Assembly (NCBI GenBank): GCA_013154095.1
Contig: JAADDD010000001.1
Location: forward strand, 66,070-130,069
Source of the DNA: a bacterium
Lineage (GTDB): Archaea > JAADDD01
Direction: 5' to 3'
Length of the DNA: 64,000 bases
Shown here one piece after another: positions 19,019-27,677 of the stretch (position 1 is its first letter; each line of letters starts with the position of its first letter). The notes under the pieces are model-generated. The model had not been told where the DNA came from, ran no database searches, and was given only the letters and a program-made list of their open reading frames with translations. Position numbers and translations under genes: made by a program.

Positions 19019-19063
19019 CGTTCCTGCGGCACGGTCCCTGCCTAAAGGACCCTGGAGGCGGTC
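19019..19063 (+). other. Pre-23S processing stem, 3' strand, with bulge-helix-bulge half
   Basis: Complement of 15868-15912. GCCT (19040-19043) pairs with GGGC of the 5' strand (one G-U pair), AAA (19044-19046) is the second 3-nt bulge, and GGACCCTGGAGGCGGTC (19047-19063) closes the outer helix. Cutting at both bulges would release a pre-23S, normally circularised by ligation in archaea. Confidence 0.9.
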
Positions 19064-19077
19064 GAAAACACCAAAGC

Positions 19078-19357
19078 GGTGGCTGGGCGAGCGGCTACCG
19101 GGCCTTGGCGGAGGCCGGCTCCGGAGGAAACCCGCCCTCCGCTTCTGCGGGACCGCAAGGTCACGGGAGAGCTTCCCGTCTGGCCCGGCACAGCAACGGG
19201 ACGCCTCCAGGAGATGAGCATGAACCGGGGCCTGGCTCCGGAGACAATTCCTGGAGTAACCGGTGAAACGCGCCGGGCCAGCCGCTGCGGAGCAAGGCCG
19301 CGAGGCCGCTGAGTAGAATGCCGCGAAAACAGAAGGCGGGTTACTGCCCAGCCACCT
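19078..19357 (+). ncRNA. rnpB: RNase P RNA
   Basis: The catalytic RNA that removes tRNA 5' leaders. Core helices can be drawn from the sequence: P1 GGTGGCTGGGC (19078-19088) pairs perfectly with GCCCAGCCACC (19346-19356); P2 AGCGGC (19090-19095) with GCCGCT (19305-19310); P3 is the hairpin 19098-19118; P4 CCCGCC (19131-19136) in the conserved GGAGGAAACCCGCC with GGCGGG (19335-19340) in ACAGAAGGCGGGTTA, matching conserved regions I and V. GCACAGCAACGG near 19188 fits CR II/III. About 280 nt, short for archaea. It starts 14 nt after the 23S processing stem with no visible promoter, so it is probably cotranscribed with 23S. Its last 40 nt lie inside the radical SAM reading frame. Confidence 0.88.
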
Positions 19358-20349
19358 CTTTTCTTGGCTACGAGCCGCTCTGCACCGGAGAGCTGCCTGC
19401 AGGCTGCAGGCTCTGCCTTGCTGGCCGCAAGGCCACGGTGTTTGTTACTGGACGCTGCACGCGGAACTGCTTCTACTGTCCTGTTAGCCGCGAGGACAGG
19501 GTCTACGTTAACGGTCTGCCTGTGCAGTCATTGCGCGCCCTCGTGCGCCGCTGCCAGGACTTTCTTGCCCTGGGAGCAGGCATTACAGGCGGCGAACCGC
19601 TGCTGGTCTTCAGGCGCACGTTAAAGGTTCTCCGCGCGCTCAAGCAGGCCTTCGGCGAGCAGTTCCACGTGCACCTCTACACTGGCAGGCTTGACCTGCG
19701 CAAGGAGGAGCTAGAGCAGCTCGCTGGCCTGGTAGACGAGCTGCGCGTGCATCCTCCAGTGTATGAACGGCTGCCGCAGGACTACCTTGCTGGTCTCCGC
19801 GAGTACTTTCCTGCTGTTGGCCTCGAGCTGCCTGCACTGCCTGCGCGTGCCTGGATCAGGTGGTGCCTGGAAGAAGTGCTGCCCTGTGCCAGAGAGCTCG
19901 GACTGTTCGTTAACCTCAACGAGCTAGAGTTCACGCAGGAAAATGCTGCTAGGCTGCTGGCACAAGGCTTTAAGCCCAGCTTCAAGTTTCCTGGAGCAGT
20001 GAAAGGCAGTAGGCTAGCAGCAAGGCTCGTGCTTGAGCGAGCGCGCGGCCTGCGCGTGCACTTCTGTCCTGTGTACGCGAAGGACTTCGTGCAGCTCGCG
20101 CACAGGAATATATACTACTGGCTCGCTCGCCTGCAGTCCTGGCAAGCAATAGACTACGACGGTACCTTGCTCGAGCTCGAGGCCAGCAAGCTCCGGGAAG
20201 TGCCGCCAGGAGCTGTGCGTGTCGGAGACAAGTGGTACGTGCACCCAAAGTACAGGGAGCTAGTAGAGGAAGGTCGCCTGCTTCGGTGGCTGCCTCCGAG
20301 AATTCTTGTCGAGGAGCTGCCAGTGAAGCACGGACAATTAAGTAAATAA
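19318..20349 (+). CDS. Radical SAM protein (COG2108-like)
   Basis: A 343-residue radical SAM enzyme. CTRNCFYC (about residues 48-55) is the CX3CX2C motif for the SAM-binding 4Fe-4S cluster; GAGITGGEPLL is the GGE motif. A preceding CRLCLAGRK segment may bind another metal. It resembles uncharacterised archaeal proteins related to pyruvate formate-lyase activase; the substrate is unknown. The only ATG is 19318, which lies inside RNase P RNA; no other ATG, GTG or TTG occurs before the conserved region, so either the message overlaps the RNA or a start such as CTG 19393 is used. Confidence 0.85.
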   Translation: MPRKQKAGYCPATSFLGYEPLCTGELPAGCRLCLAGRKATVFVTGRCTRNCFYCPVSREDRVYVNGLPVQSLRALVRRCQDFLALGAGITGGEPLLVFRRTLKVLRALKQAFGEQFHVHLYTGRLDLRKEELEQLAGLVDELRVHPPVYERLPQDYLAGLREYFPAVGLELPALPARAWIRWCLEEVLPCARELGLFVNLNELEFTQENAARLLAQGFKPSFKFPGAVKGSRLAARLVLERARGLRVHFCPVYAKDFVQLAHRNIYYWLARLQSWQAIDYDGTLLELEASKLREVPPGAVRVGDKWYVHPKYRELVEEGRLLRWLPPRILVEELPVKHGQLSK

Positions 20350-20413
20350 TATTAATTAATTATAATATAATGAAAAATAATATCAAGAAAAGTGTTATTT
20401 TCATCGCGGGATT

Positions 20414-22012
20414 ATGGTCATCTCGAGCTACGAGCTGTTCAAGCACTTCAAGGAACACTCGCTCTCTGAATTTTTCCGCAAGAACAAGCAGATGCTGGGA
20501 TTTGTCGGCAAGGTGCGCACGCTCACAATGATAGTGCATGAATTAGTGACAAATTCTCTGGATGCCTGCGAAGAAGCAGGTATTTTGCCAGAAGTGAAGG
20601 TAGAAATAGAAAAGGTGCGGCAAGAAACTTACCGAGTTACTGTAGAGGACAACGGACCGGGAATTCCGTACGAGTACATCCCAAAAGTCTACGGCAAAAT
20701 GCTTGCCGGCACAAAGTTTCACAGGTACATGCAGATGCGGGGGCAGCAGGGTCTCGGCGCCAGCGCAGTCACCCTCTACGCCCAGATGACCACGGGCGAG
20801 CCAGTCTACGTTATCTCGAGGTACCGTGCTCCTGATGGCCGGCTGCTGGAGGCAAGGATGAAAGTAAAGATTGACGTGCGCAGGAACGAGCCAGAAGTGC
20901 TCGAGACAGAGCTGCGCGAGCTCGAGGAAGGCAGTACAGGAGTGCGCGTGAGTGCCTGCGTGGGAGAAGTGCTCTACCAGCGCGGAGAACAGGGACCCTA
21001 CGAGTACTTGCGGCGCACGGCCATTGTCAACCCGCATGCCCGCATTCTCCTGCGCGAGCCCGACGGCAGCCTCCAGGTCTTTGAGCGCAGCGTGCACGAA
21101 GTCATTAGGCCACCAAAAGAAACTAAACCGCATCCTTTAGGAGTCTCTGCTGACGACTTGCTGTTCATTTGTCAGGCAAGTACCAGAAGAACTGTGCGTG
21201 CCGTGTTTTTATATGACTTTGTCAGGATTTCTTCGCAGAAAATAAAAGAAATTGAAGAAGAACTTAAAAAACTAGGGAAAGCAGAAATTCTTGACAAAAA
21301 ACCACAAGAATTGACTTTCGAGGAAGCAGAACTACTTGTAAGTATTTTCAGAAAGCTGAAATTCTACGCTCCTCCGCTGAATGTCTTGAGGCCGCTAGGA
21401 GAAGATTATATCAGGCGCAGCCTCGCCAGTATCCTTAAACCAGAATTTGTGTACGCTGTGACCCGCAAGCCAAAAGTTTACTGGGGAGGCGTGCCTTTCT
21501 TGGTAGAAGGTGGCATAGCCTACGGGGGAGGAGCTGGCAGGAGCGGCGAGCTAGAAATCATGCGCTTTGCCAACAACGTGCCACTGCTTTTCGACAGCTC
21601 TGCTTGCCTGCTAACGCGCGAAGTCAAAGAATTCAACTGGAAGTCTTACGGTCTTTCTAGGATAGATTCTCTTCCTGTTACCATTATGCTGCACGTAGTG
21701 TCTGTGCACGTGCCGTACACCTCTGCTGGTAAACAAGCAATTGCAGAAGTACCAGAAATAAAGAAGGAAGTGCACCTACTGTTGGCCTCTCTGGCAAGAA
21801 AGCTCAGCGATTATTTAAGACTTAAGAAAAAACTAGAAAAGCTAGAAAAACAGAAACAGCTGCTAGAAAAAATAGCTCCTCTTGTGTCGGAATCTCTTGC
21901 AGCAATTACAGGTTATTCCAAAGAACAGCTAAGTTCTGCGCTAGAAAATTTAATTAAAAAGAAATTTGCAGAGCTAGAAGAAATGAAGAAAAAATTAGGA
22001 GTGGTAGAATGA
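20414..22012 (+). CDS. top6B: DNA topoisomerase VI subunit B
   Basis: A 532-residue GHKL ATPase subunit of the archaeal type IIB topoisomerase. Motifs: HELVTNSLDACEEAG (N box), VEDNGPGIPYEY, and GQQGLGASAVTLYAQ (ATP lid); a transducer domain and a coiled-coil C-terminus follow. With subunit A it relaxes and decatenates DNA using ATP. A/T-rich DNA (20350-20400) provides the promoter. It overlaps top6A by 4 bp. Confidence 0.96.
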   Translation: MVISSYELFKHFKEHSLSEFFRKNKQMLGFVGKVRTLTMIVHELVTNSLDACEEAGILPEVKVEIEKVRQETYRVTVEDNGPGIPYEYIPKVYGKMLAGTKFHRYMQMRGQQGLGASAVTLYAQMTTGEPVYVISRYRAPDGRLLEARMKVKIDVRRNEPEVLETELRELEEGSTGVRVSACVGEVLYQRGEQGPYEYLRRTAIVNPHARILLREPDGSLQVFERSVHEVIRPPKETKPHPLGVSADDLLFICQASTRRTVRAVFLYDFVRISSQKIKEIEEELKKLGKAEILDKKPQELTFEEAELLVSIFRKLKFYAPPLNVLRPLGEDYIRRSLASILKPEFVYAVTRKPKVYWGGVPFLVEGGIAYGGGAGRSGELEIMRFANNVPLLFDSSACLLTREVKEFNWKSYGLSRIDSLPVTIMLHVVSVHVPYTSAGKQAIAEVPEIKKEVHLLLASLARKLSDYLRLKKKLEKLEKQKQLLEKIAPLVSESLAAITGYSKEQLSSALENLIKKKFAELEEMKKKLGVVE

Positions 22013-23130
22013 AGGAACAAGAAGTGCTAGAAAAAGTGAAAGAGCTGGCAAAAAGAGTAGCTGATGACATTCTTGCTGGCAGACCGCCAAAAATAGAGTT
22101 TGCCACAAGAGGTTCCAGGAACATCGAGTACGATGAGCGCCGGGACCTTATACTTATAGGAGAAAGAACGACGCGCAGGAAACTGCTTGATCTAGGAGAA
22201 ACCAGGAAATTCTTGCAGACAGTGAAGGTGCTCGAGCTGGCCTACAGGCACCTAGTAGATGGCAGGCACAGCACGATCAGGGAAGTCTACTACCAGCTCA
22301 AGTACGAGATTCCTGGCACAGACATTCTTGTGGCGCAGAAGCAGGCAGAAACAGACAACGTGATGTTTGACCTAGAAGTTGCTTTGGGCGTGCTCCGCGA
22401 GCAGCTGCACTTCTTGCCGAAGCGCAAAGGAGCTGTAGTTGGTCCTATTACTTTAATCGATAGGTCGATTCCTGGAGAAGTGCAGGAAATAGACTGCACG
22501 AAAGCTGGCAGAGGCGGCATCGCCATCCCTTCTACTATCGAGGAAACAGAGATATACTTGCAGAAAGACAAGGAGGACGTGCTCGTGCTAGCAATAGAAA
22601 CTGGTGGCATGTTCGAACGCTTGCTGGAGGAACGCTTCTGGAAAGCAGCCTACAACAAGCTAGGCAAGGATATTATTCTTGTCCTGACTGAAGGGCAGCC
22701 GAGCAGAGCAACGCGCAGGCTGCTGCACAGGCTGCATGCCGAGCTCGGGCTCGAGGTTTACGTTTTCACTGACGGTGATCCCTGGGGCTTCTATATTTAC
22801 TCGGTAATTAAGCGCGGTTCCATGCGCATGTCCTACCTCAGCGAGCAGCTAGCAGTGCCCAGCGCGCGCTTTGTGGGCATGCTGACTACGGACATCTACG
22901 AGTACCACCTAGAAAGCCGCACAGAGCCGCTGAAAAAGCGCGACATTAAGCGCCTGCAGGAAGAGCTGCAGTATCCGTGGTTCAAGAAACCTGCATGGCA
23001 GCACCAGCTGATGTTAATGCTGCAGATAAAAAAGCGCATCGAGCAGCAGGCACTGGCTGCTCATGGTCTAGAGTTCGTGGCAAAAGAGTACTTGCCAGAA
23101 AAAATTCTAGAAAACAAGGTGCTAGACTAG
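22009..23130 (+). CDS. top6A: DNA topoisomerase VI subunit A (Spo11-like)
   Basis: A 373-residue cleavage subunit. The winged-helix domain holds the active-site Tyr in TIREVYYQLKY (about residues 89-99); the Toprim domain has the Glu in AIETGGMFERL and the acidic pair in FTDGDPWGFYIY. Length and order are typical. It forms an operon with top6B. Its stop shares CTAG with the convergent gene at 23127. Confidence 0.96.
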   Translation: MKEQEVLEKVKELAKRVADDILAGRPPKIEFATRGSRNIEYDERRDLILIGERTTRRKLLDLGETRKFLQTVKVLELAYRHLVDGRHSTIREVYYQLKYEIPGTDILVAQKQAETDNVMFDLEVALGVLREQLHFLPKRKGAVVGPITLIDRSIPGEVQEIDCTKAGRGGIAIPSTIEETEIYLQKDKEDVLVLAIETGGMFERLLEERFWKAAYNKLGKDIILVLTEGQPSRATRRLLHRLHAELGLEVYVFTDGDPWGFYIYSVIKRGSMRMSYLSEQLAVPSARFVGMLTTDIYEYHLESRTEPLKKRDIKRLQEELQYPWFKKPAWQHQLMLMLQIKKRIEQQALAAHGLEFVAKEYLPEKILENKVLD

Positions 23131-23858
23131 CGCCAAGCAACGGAGTAAAGCCTGAGCGGCGCTTTTTTCAGCTTCCTGTAATCTATGCTGGGAATAAATG
23201 CCATTCTATTTTCTAGTCTTTTTCGTGCGCCGATAACTTCACGTACTTCATCTTTTACTGAACATGGTATAGGAGCTATGAATGCCAGCCGAAAACCTAC
23301 TTTTAGGTAACTGCCGTTTGTGTGCACACCTTCTGTTTTTACCGCATCCATTATTACTCCTTCAAGTTTCTTTCCTTGCTGCACTAAAATGAGTGGTTTG
23401 GCTGCTTGTAGCAGCAGCTCAGCTGCCTTGTTTTCCTCTACTTGCAGCACCAGTCTTTTATTAGAATTGCAAGCTTCAATTATTAGCCAACCATTTTTTG
23501 TTCTGCCGGCCAGCTTTCCGGTTTTTGCTTCCAGTACAACCTCTTTCTTGCATGGAATAACTTCAAGAACTCCTGCTTCTGTTAGCATTTGTCTTTTTTC
23601 TTTTCCTTGAGCCACTTTCGCCGCATAAAAATACAGCTTCAGAAAAGGCAATAATAACTCTACTACCGTTCCAAGGAAAGCAATGCTAGAATAGAGCTGA
23701 GACTGCAGCAGCTTAGGGCAGTCGAGCCTTCTGCAGGCATACATTTTGCTGAGCAACTCTGCGCGCACTTCTGCCATCCGCAGCACGCTGTTTTTCTCTA
23801 TGGCAGCAGCAGCCTGCTTTGCCAGCTCGTTTGCGCGAGAAATGTCTAGAACCCGCAT
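23127..23858 (-). CDS. Protein of unknown function
   Basis: A 243-residue protein. The first 90 residues look helical with a hydrophobic stretch (FLGTVVELLLPFLKLYFYAA, about 61-80); the rest alternates short beta strands. No conserved motif is recognised and the hydrophobic stretch is not clearly a membrane span. GTATATATTAAT-like DNA upstream could be the promoter, and the gene is divergent from the 667-residue protein. The stop shares CTAG with top6A. Confidence 0.6.
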   Translation of the reverse strand: MRVLDISRANELAKQAAAAIEKNSVLRMAEVRAELLSKMYACRRLDCPKLLQSQLYSSIAFLGTVVELLLPFLKLYFYAAKVAQGKEKRQMLTEAGVLEVIPCKKEVVLEAKTGKLAGRTKNGWLIIEACNSNKRLVLQVEENKAAELLLQAAKPLILVQQGKKLEGVIMDAVKTEGVHTNGSYLKVGFRLAFIAPIPCSVKDEVREVIGARKRLENRMAFIPSIDYRKLKKAPLRLYSVAWR

Positions 23859-23937
23859 TGCTCTCTGGTAATTGCTATGTCACGGTATATATTAATATTG
23901 CGAACAGTTTAAGTAGCTCGCGTGTCCCAAAAGATTA

Positions 23938-25941
23938 ATGGATAAGTGCTGCTCATTTTTCCGGCTTAGCCAGAAAGAAATAGAGTATCTGTGCAGGTTG
24001 ACCTGCTCGCTGCCAAAAAACAAGCAAGTAATAGAAAGAGCTGCGCGGTTCGTCGAGCAGTTCCTTCCCGAAGCTGAACCAACACTACCATATGAAGGCA
24101 AGCTGCGCGCTGCAATCTTTAAGGCAGCCGAAGTTCTTGGCTCAAAGAGTTTTAACCTCAGGAAAAACCTGCTCCTCTGCTACGTACTTTACTATTCCGA
24201 CGAGCTAACAGCCAGGAGAATACTGAGAATACTGCAGCTTTACGGTATGCACGCAGCTTCAGCTCTAGTAATCTATTATTTTCTCGATGGTCTTCGACTA
24301 GAAAAACTGCCCGGAGCAGCAGCTCGAAGCGTTCCTGAGAATGCCGTACGAGTTTCTGCCATTTCTTGCTTACTTCTAAAACGTAGTGGCAAAGAGATCA
24401 GCGAAAAGGACAGTTTACTGCTAGCTTATGCTTGCTTGCTCGCAGCAGAAATGCACCCACTGCGCTTTACTGCTATTATAGAACAGCTGAGGGAAGTGCT
24501 GGTAGCGCAGAACAGGAAACTGCGAGTGCTTGGTCTTGTTTCGCTTTTTCCTGCAGTCTGTTCCTTGCTCGAGCAAGTAGGGTTCAGGCTAAAACCAGGC
24601 ACAGAATTGCGCGCACTCTACTTACTAGTAAAAATTTACCAGTACAAGTATGGTTGCCCAAAAGGTTTTTCAAAGAAAGTAAAGCAGCTCGGCAAAAACC
24701 TGGAAGATGTGCTTTTCGTCCACAAGAACGTGCAGACAACCTACCCTGAAGAAAAGATCTTGCTGCTCATCCTGCGTAAGCTAAATTTAGGCAGCTTTAC
24801 TCTCCAGGAACTTGAGTGCTTCGAAGACATGAAGTTCTCTGCGAGAGAACGCGCTGTGTTGCTGCGAAGGATAAAGCTGCCAGGAATAATTTTTCACAGA
24901 GATCCGAGCCAGCGAGGCTGGAGTGCTGTTAAAGTAATTGTCACAGGAAACGTGGAGCAGCTAGAGCAAAAGATCAGCGAGCGACTTGCGCAGCTGCGCC
25001 AAGAATATTACCTTAGCAGCAGCCACACTGACATGATAAATGCAGCCCTGCAGAACTTGCTTGCAGCCTTTGCGCACATAGCAAAATCTTTCGCGCTCTA
25101 CCCTTACTTTTCTGTCCAGCTTTCTGTCTCTCGTCAGCTTGTTCGTGACCTGCTTGCCCTGGCTCGCTGCGAGCAAGCACTGAGCAGCTCTCCAGCAGGA
25201 TTATCAAAGTATTGCAGGCAAGTCCTTCGCTGGGCAGGAAAACAAGCCCAGCAAAATGCTCTGCCGCTAGCAGTAGTGAAGCAGTACAGGCACGCACTTA
25301 TACTTTTAGGCAAAGTGCTGGAAAGCGCACAACTGCGGCGCGTGAAGTTCTCGGAGCTGCAGGACCTTGCCAGCGAAATTGTTGCTCTGTTCGTGTATGC
25401 CGAGAGCGAGCTTCCTACGGACAAACTTTTTCACTTCTTGCAGGCAATAGACTGCTGTGCTGCAGCTTTTAGGAAGCTTGCAGCAATCGGAGTAAGCATT
25501 GCAGGAAAACTCAATGAACTAGAGCAGCTGAAAAAGAACATGCAGGCAAAGCTACAGCTCCTGATTTACCCTAAAGAGTTTGCTGCTGAACTATTTTCTG
25601 CAATAAAGTATGCTGGCAGCAAAGAATATAGCCAGCTTCTTTTAGCATTTTCCAGGAAGCTGCAGGATCTGTTCAAGCAGTACACAGTAATCTGCACGTA
25701 CAAAGATCTGCTAGAGTTTGCTCAGGCTATAGTCAAACTCTGTACTGAGCTAGTGAATTCTGCGGTGCAGGTGCGACTAAGCAGAGAAGAGCAACAGCAT
25801 CTATTGTCTTTGCTTTCTGCAACTGCAAAACTTTTCTGTGAAATCTTTCTTAAGTACAGGATCAAAGAAATTCTTGTCTACGTACCGCAGCTCTCACAGC
25901 TGCAGCAAAAAGTAGTTAAAGGTGCTCGAGCAAAGAATTAA
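23938..25941 (+). CDS. Large helical protein, unknown function (type shared with three others)
   Basis: A 667-residue protein with no signal, membrane span or known motif. It is almost wholly helical except for a short beta-containing block near residues 316-345 (LPGIIFHRD ... AVKVIVTG) followed by more helices. The same plan, long helical part, short beta block, helical tail, appears in the genes at 25916, 42586 and 47292, although sequence identity is low. It converges with the 25916 gene and overlaps its end by 26 bp. HEAT-like repeats are possible but not shown. Confidence 0.7.
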   Translation: MDKCCSFFRLSQKEIEYLCRLTCSLPKNKQVIERAARFVEQFLPEAEPTLPYEGKLRAAIFKAAEVLGSKSFNLRKNLLLCYVLYYSDELTARRILRILQLYGMHAASALVIYYFLDGLRLEKLPGAAARSVPENAVRVSAISCLLLKRSGKEISEKDSLLLAYACLLAAEMHPLRFTAIIEQLREVLVAQNRKLRVLGLVSLFPAVCSLLEQVGFRLKPGTELRALYLLVKIYQYKYGCPKGFSKKVKQLGKNLEDVLFVHKNVQTTYPEEKILLLILRKLNLGSFTLQELECFEDMKFSARERAVLLRRIKLPGIIFHRDPSQRGWSAVKVIVTGNVEQLEQKISERLAQLRQEYYLSSSHTDMINAALQNLLAAFAHIAKSFALYPYFSVQLSVSRQLVRDLLALARCEQALSSSPAGLSKYCRQVLRWAGKQAQQNALPLAVVKQYRHALILLGKVLESAQLRRVKFSELQDLASEIVALFVYAESELPTDKLFHFLQAIDCCAAAFRKLAAIGVSIAGKLNELEQLKKNMQAKLQLLIYPKEFAAELFSAIKYAGSKEYSQLLLAFSRKLQDLFKQYTVICTYKDLLEFAQAIVKLCTELVNSAVQVRLSREEQQHLLSLLSATAKLFCEIFLKYRIKEILVYVPQLSQLQQKVVKGARAKN

Positions 25942-27622
25942 TTTCTGCTTTCATTTCTATTAGTCTTTTGTCTTCGTAGAAGTATGCTAGCTTAACTATC
26001 GCTGATTTTAGGATATACAGCAACTGCCTTGCAGCTATCCTTACTTCTTTTGTTTTGCATCCGCGAGCCCGCTCTGCTAGCAGCTTTATCTTGAGAAACA
26101 GCGGCAGCAGCATGCACTCTACAAGTTCTTTTTCTCCTAGCTTTACAGCTTCAAATTTTTCTACAAACGAATAAATATCGAACAATTTTTGGTAGAACCA
26201 GGCAGGCAGTTTCTTGGCTCCAACTTTTCTTGCCTTTTCCAGCGTTGATTCGTTGAAGAGCTGTTTTGCCCGTTCTAGCAGCATTGGCTCGGTTTGCAGC
26301 AAGTTAAGGAAATCGGGTATTTGTCTAAGAGCTAAAATTCTTGCTAGCTGGTAGCTGTACATGTACTTCTTTATCATATTCGCTGCTTGCCTGAACTGTG
26401 TAATTAGCTGTTGCTTTATTGTTAGCGCAAGCTTGCCTTTCTTTGCTGCTTCGTAGTATGCTAGCAATCTCTTGAGCTGCTCTTCTCCCATCTTCTTGTC
26501 GCTTACACTGATCTTGAGCATGTAAGTTTGTGGATGCCTGTTTTCTAGATAGACTAGCTTGACATAATATACACCAAGAGCATCCAGCAAGTCCTGTAGT
26601 CGCCTGAAGCAGCTTGCCCAGCTGGAGCCGAAGATTCCTAGTACATTGCCCAACCTCCTTGCCCCGTCGAGCAGCACGGTAATCTTGCCGTGCTTGTGCT
26701 GGAGCGCTCGCTGGAGGTACACTGCAGCAAAGCTGCAGACCAGCTCAGCAGGCGTTCTCGGCTCCAGCCTAGCAATGTCCATGTACTGCCTGCTGAACCT
26801 GTACATGCCAATACCGGAGGCTAGACGCTTGCTGAGTTCAGGCCAGGAAAGCCTGTAGTGCTGCAGCAAGATAGAGTACAGTGAAAAGTACTTTCCGCCA
26901 GAGTATTCTAGCACGTTCTGGTAATAAGTAGAGAACAGCCTCTTCGAGAAATTTTTCAGTTCTTCTATTATTTTATATATCCTTTCTAGTGTCTTGAACT
27001 GCTCGCTTCTGGGCAATTCTTTCCAGCGGCGATAATCTAGCAGTTCTGCTAATTCTGCAGCAGCTTCCTTCCTAAAGTGACCGCAGACTATAATAATAGG
27101 TGTAGGGTCGCTTATTCTTGCTTTTTTCTTTGCCCAGTAAAATGGTACTGCAATGTGCGCTTTTGCTACATGCTCTTGGTAGTAAAATTTAGGCAGCAAT
27201 TGACGTGCTGCTCGCAGCGCAGCAAACTGCAGGTTCATCGCAGAATGTATGAACTGTACATAGTGATGAGTAGAATTGAGGAGATCTAGTAGCTGCCTTA
27301 CTGTGCGCTTAGGCAAGACTGCTGCATACAGCGCTGCTTCTACTTTGTGGTATAGCTGGTGCAGTTCAGTAGTAGAAAGTCTCAGCTTAGCCTCCTTGAG
27401 TAGCGGAGGCACTACCTGTGCAGCAAACCATTCTGTTGGCTTATAAACTACTCTAGGATCTTGTGTTGTCAGCTCTTCGCTTACAGTTTCTAGAAACTGC
27501 TTGTACAGCTCGAGCAGTTCCCTGCAAAAATCATTCCTGGAGAGCAGCTGCTCCAAGGGTAAGCGTTCTAGGAGCAGCCGCTTATACTCTTCTGGCAGGT
27601 GCAGGTCAGCGGTACGGTGCAT
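25916..27622 (-). CDS. Large helical protein, unknown function
   Basis: A 568-residue, mostly helical protein. A beta-containing block lies near residues 354-380 (LGVYYVKLVYLEN, YMLKISVSDKK), preceded by HGKITVLLDGARRLGNVLG. It resembles in plan, not in clear sequence, the proteins at 23938, 42586 and 47292. It is rich in Leu, Lys and Tyr, and shows no catalytic motif. The end overlaps the 23938 gene on the opposite strand by 26 bp. Confidence 0.7.
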   Translation of the reverse strand: MHRTADLHLPEEYKRLLLERLPLEQLLSRNDFCRELLELYKQFLETVSEELTTQDPRVVYKPTEWFAAQVVPPLLKEAKLRLSTTELHQLYHKVEAALYAAVLPKRTVRQLLDLLNSTHHYVQFIHSAMNLQFAALRAARQLLPKFYYQEHVAKAHIAVPFYWAKKKARISDPTPIIIVCGHFRKEAAAELAELLDYRRWKELPRSEQFKTLERIYKIIEELKNFSKRLFSTYYQNVLEYSGGKYFSLYSILLQHYRLSWPELSKRLASGIGMYRFSRQYMDIARLEPRTPAELVCSFAAVYLQRALQHKHGKITVLLDGARRLGNVLGIFGSSWASCFRRLQDLLDALGVYYVKLVYLENRHPQTYMLKISVSDKKMGEEQLKRLLAYYEAAKKGKLALTIKQQLITQFRQAANMIKKYMYSYQLARILALRQIPDFLNLLQTEPMLLERAKQLFNESTLEKARKVGAKKLPAWFYQKLFDIYSFVEKFEAVKLGEKELVECMLLPLFLKIKLLAERARGCKTKEVRIAARQLLYILKSAIVKLAYFYEDKRLIEMKAEINSLLEHL

Positions 27623-27677
27623 AGGCTTGGTATAAACTGCGAGACATTATATTAAAAATTTTCTATTTAGCGCAGCC

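Noticed and set aside
19020..19078. 5S rRNA or tRNA directly after 23S
   Set aside because: The sequence is the processing stem and a 14-nt A-rich gap; no 5S or cloverleaf can be formed.
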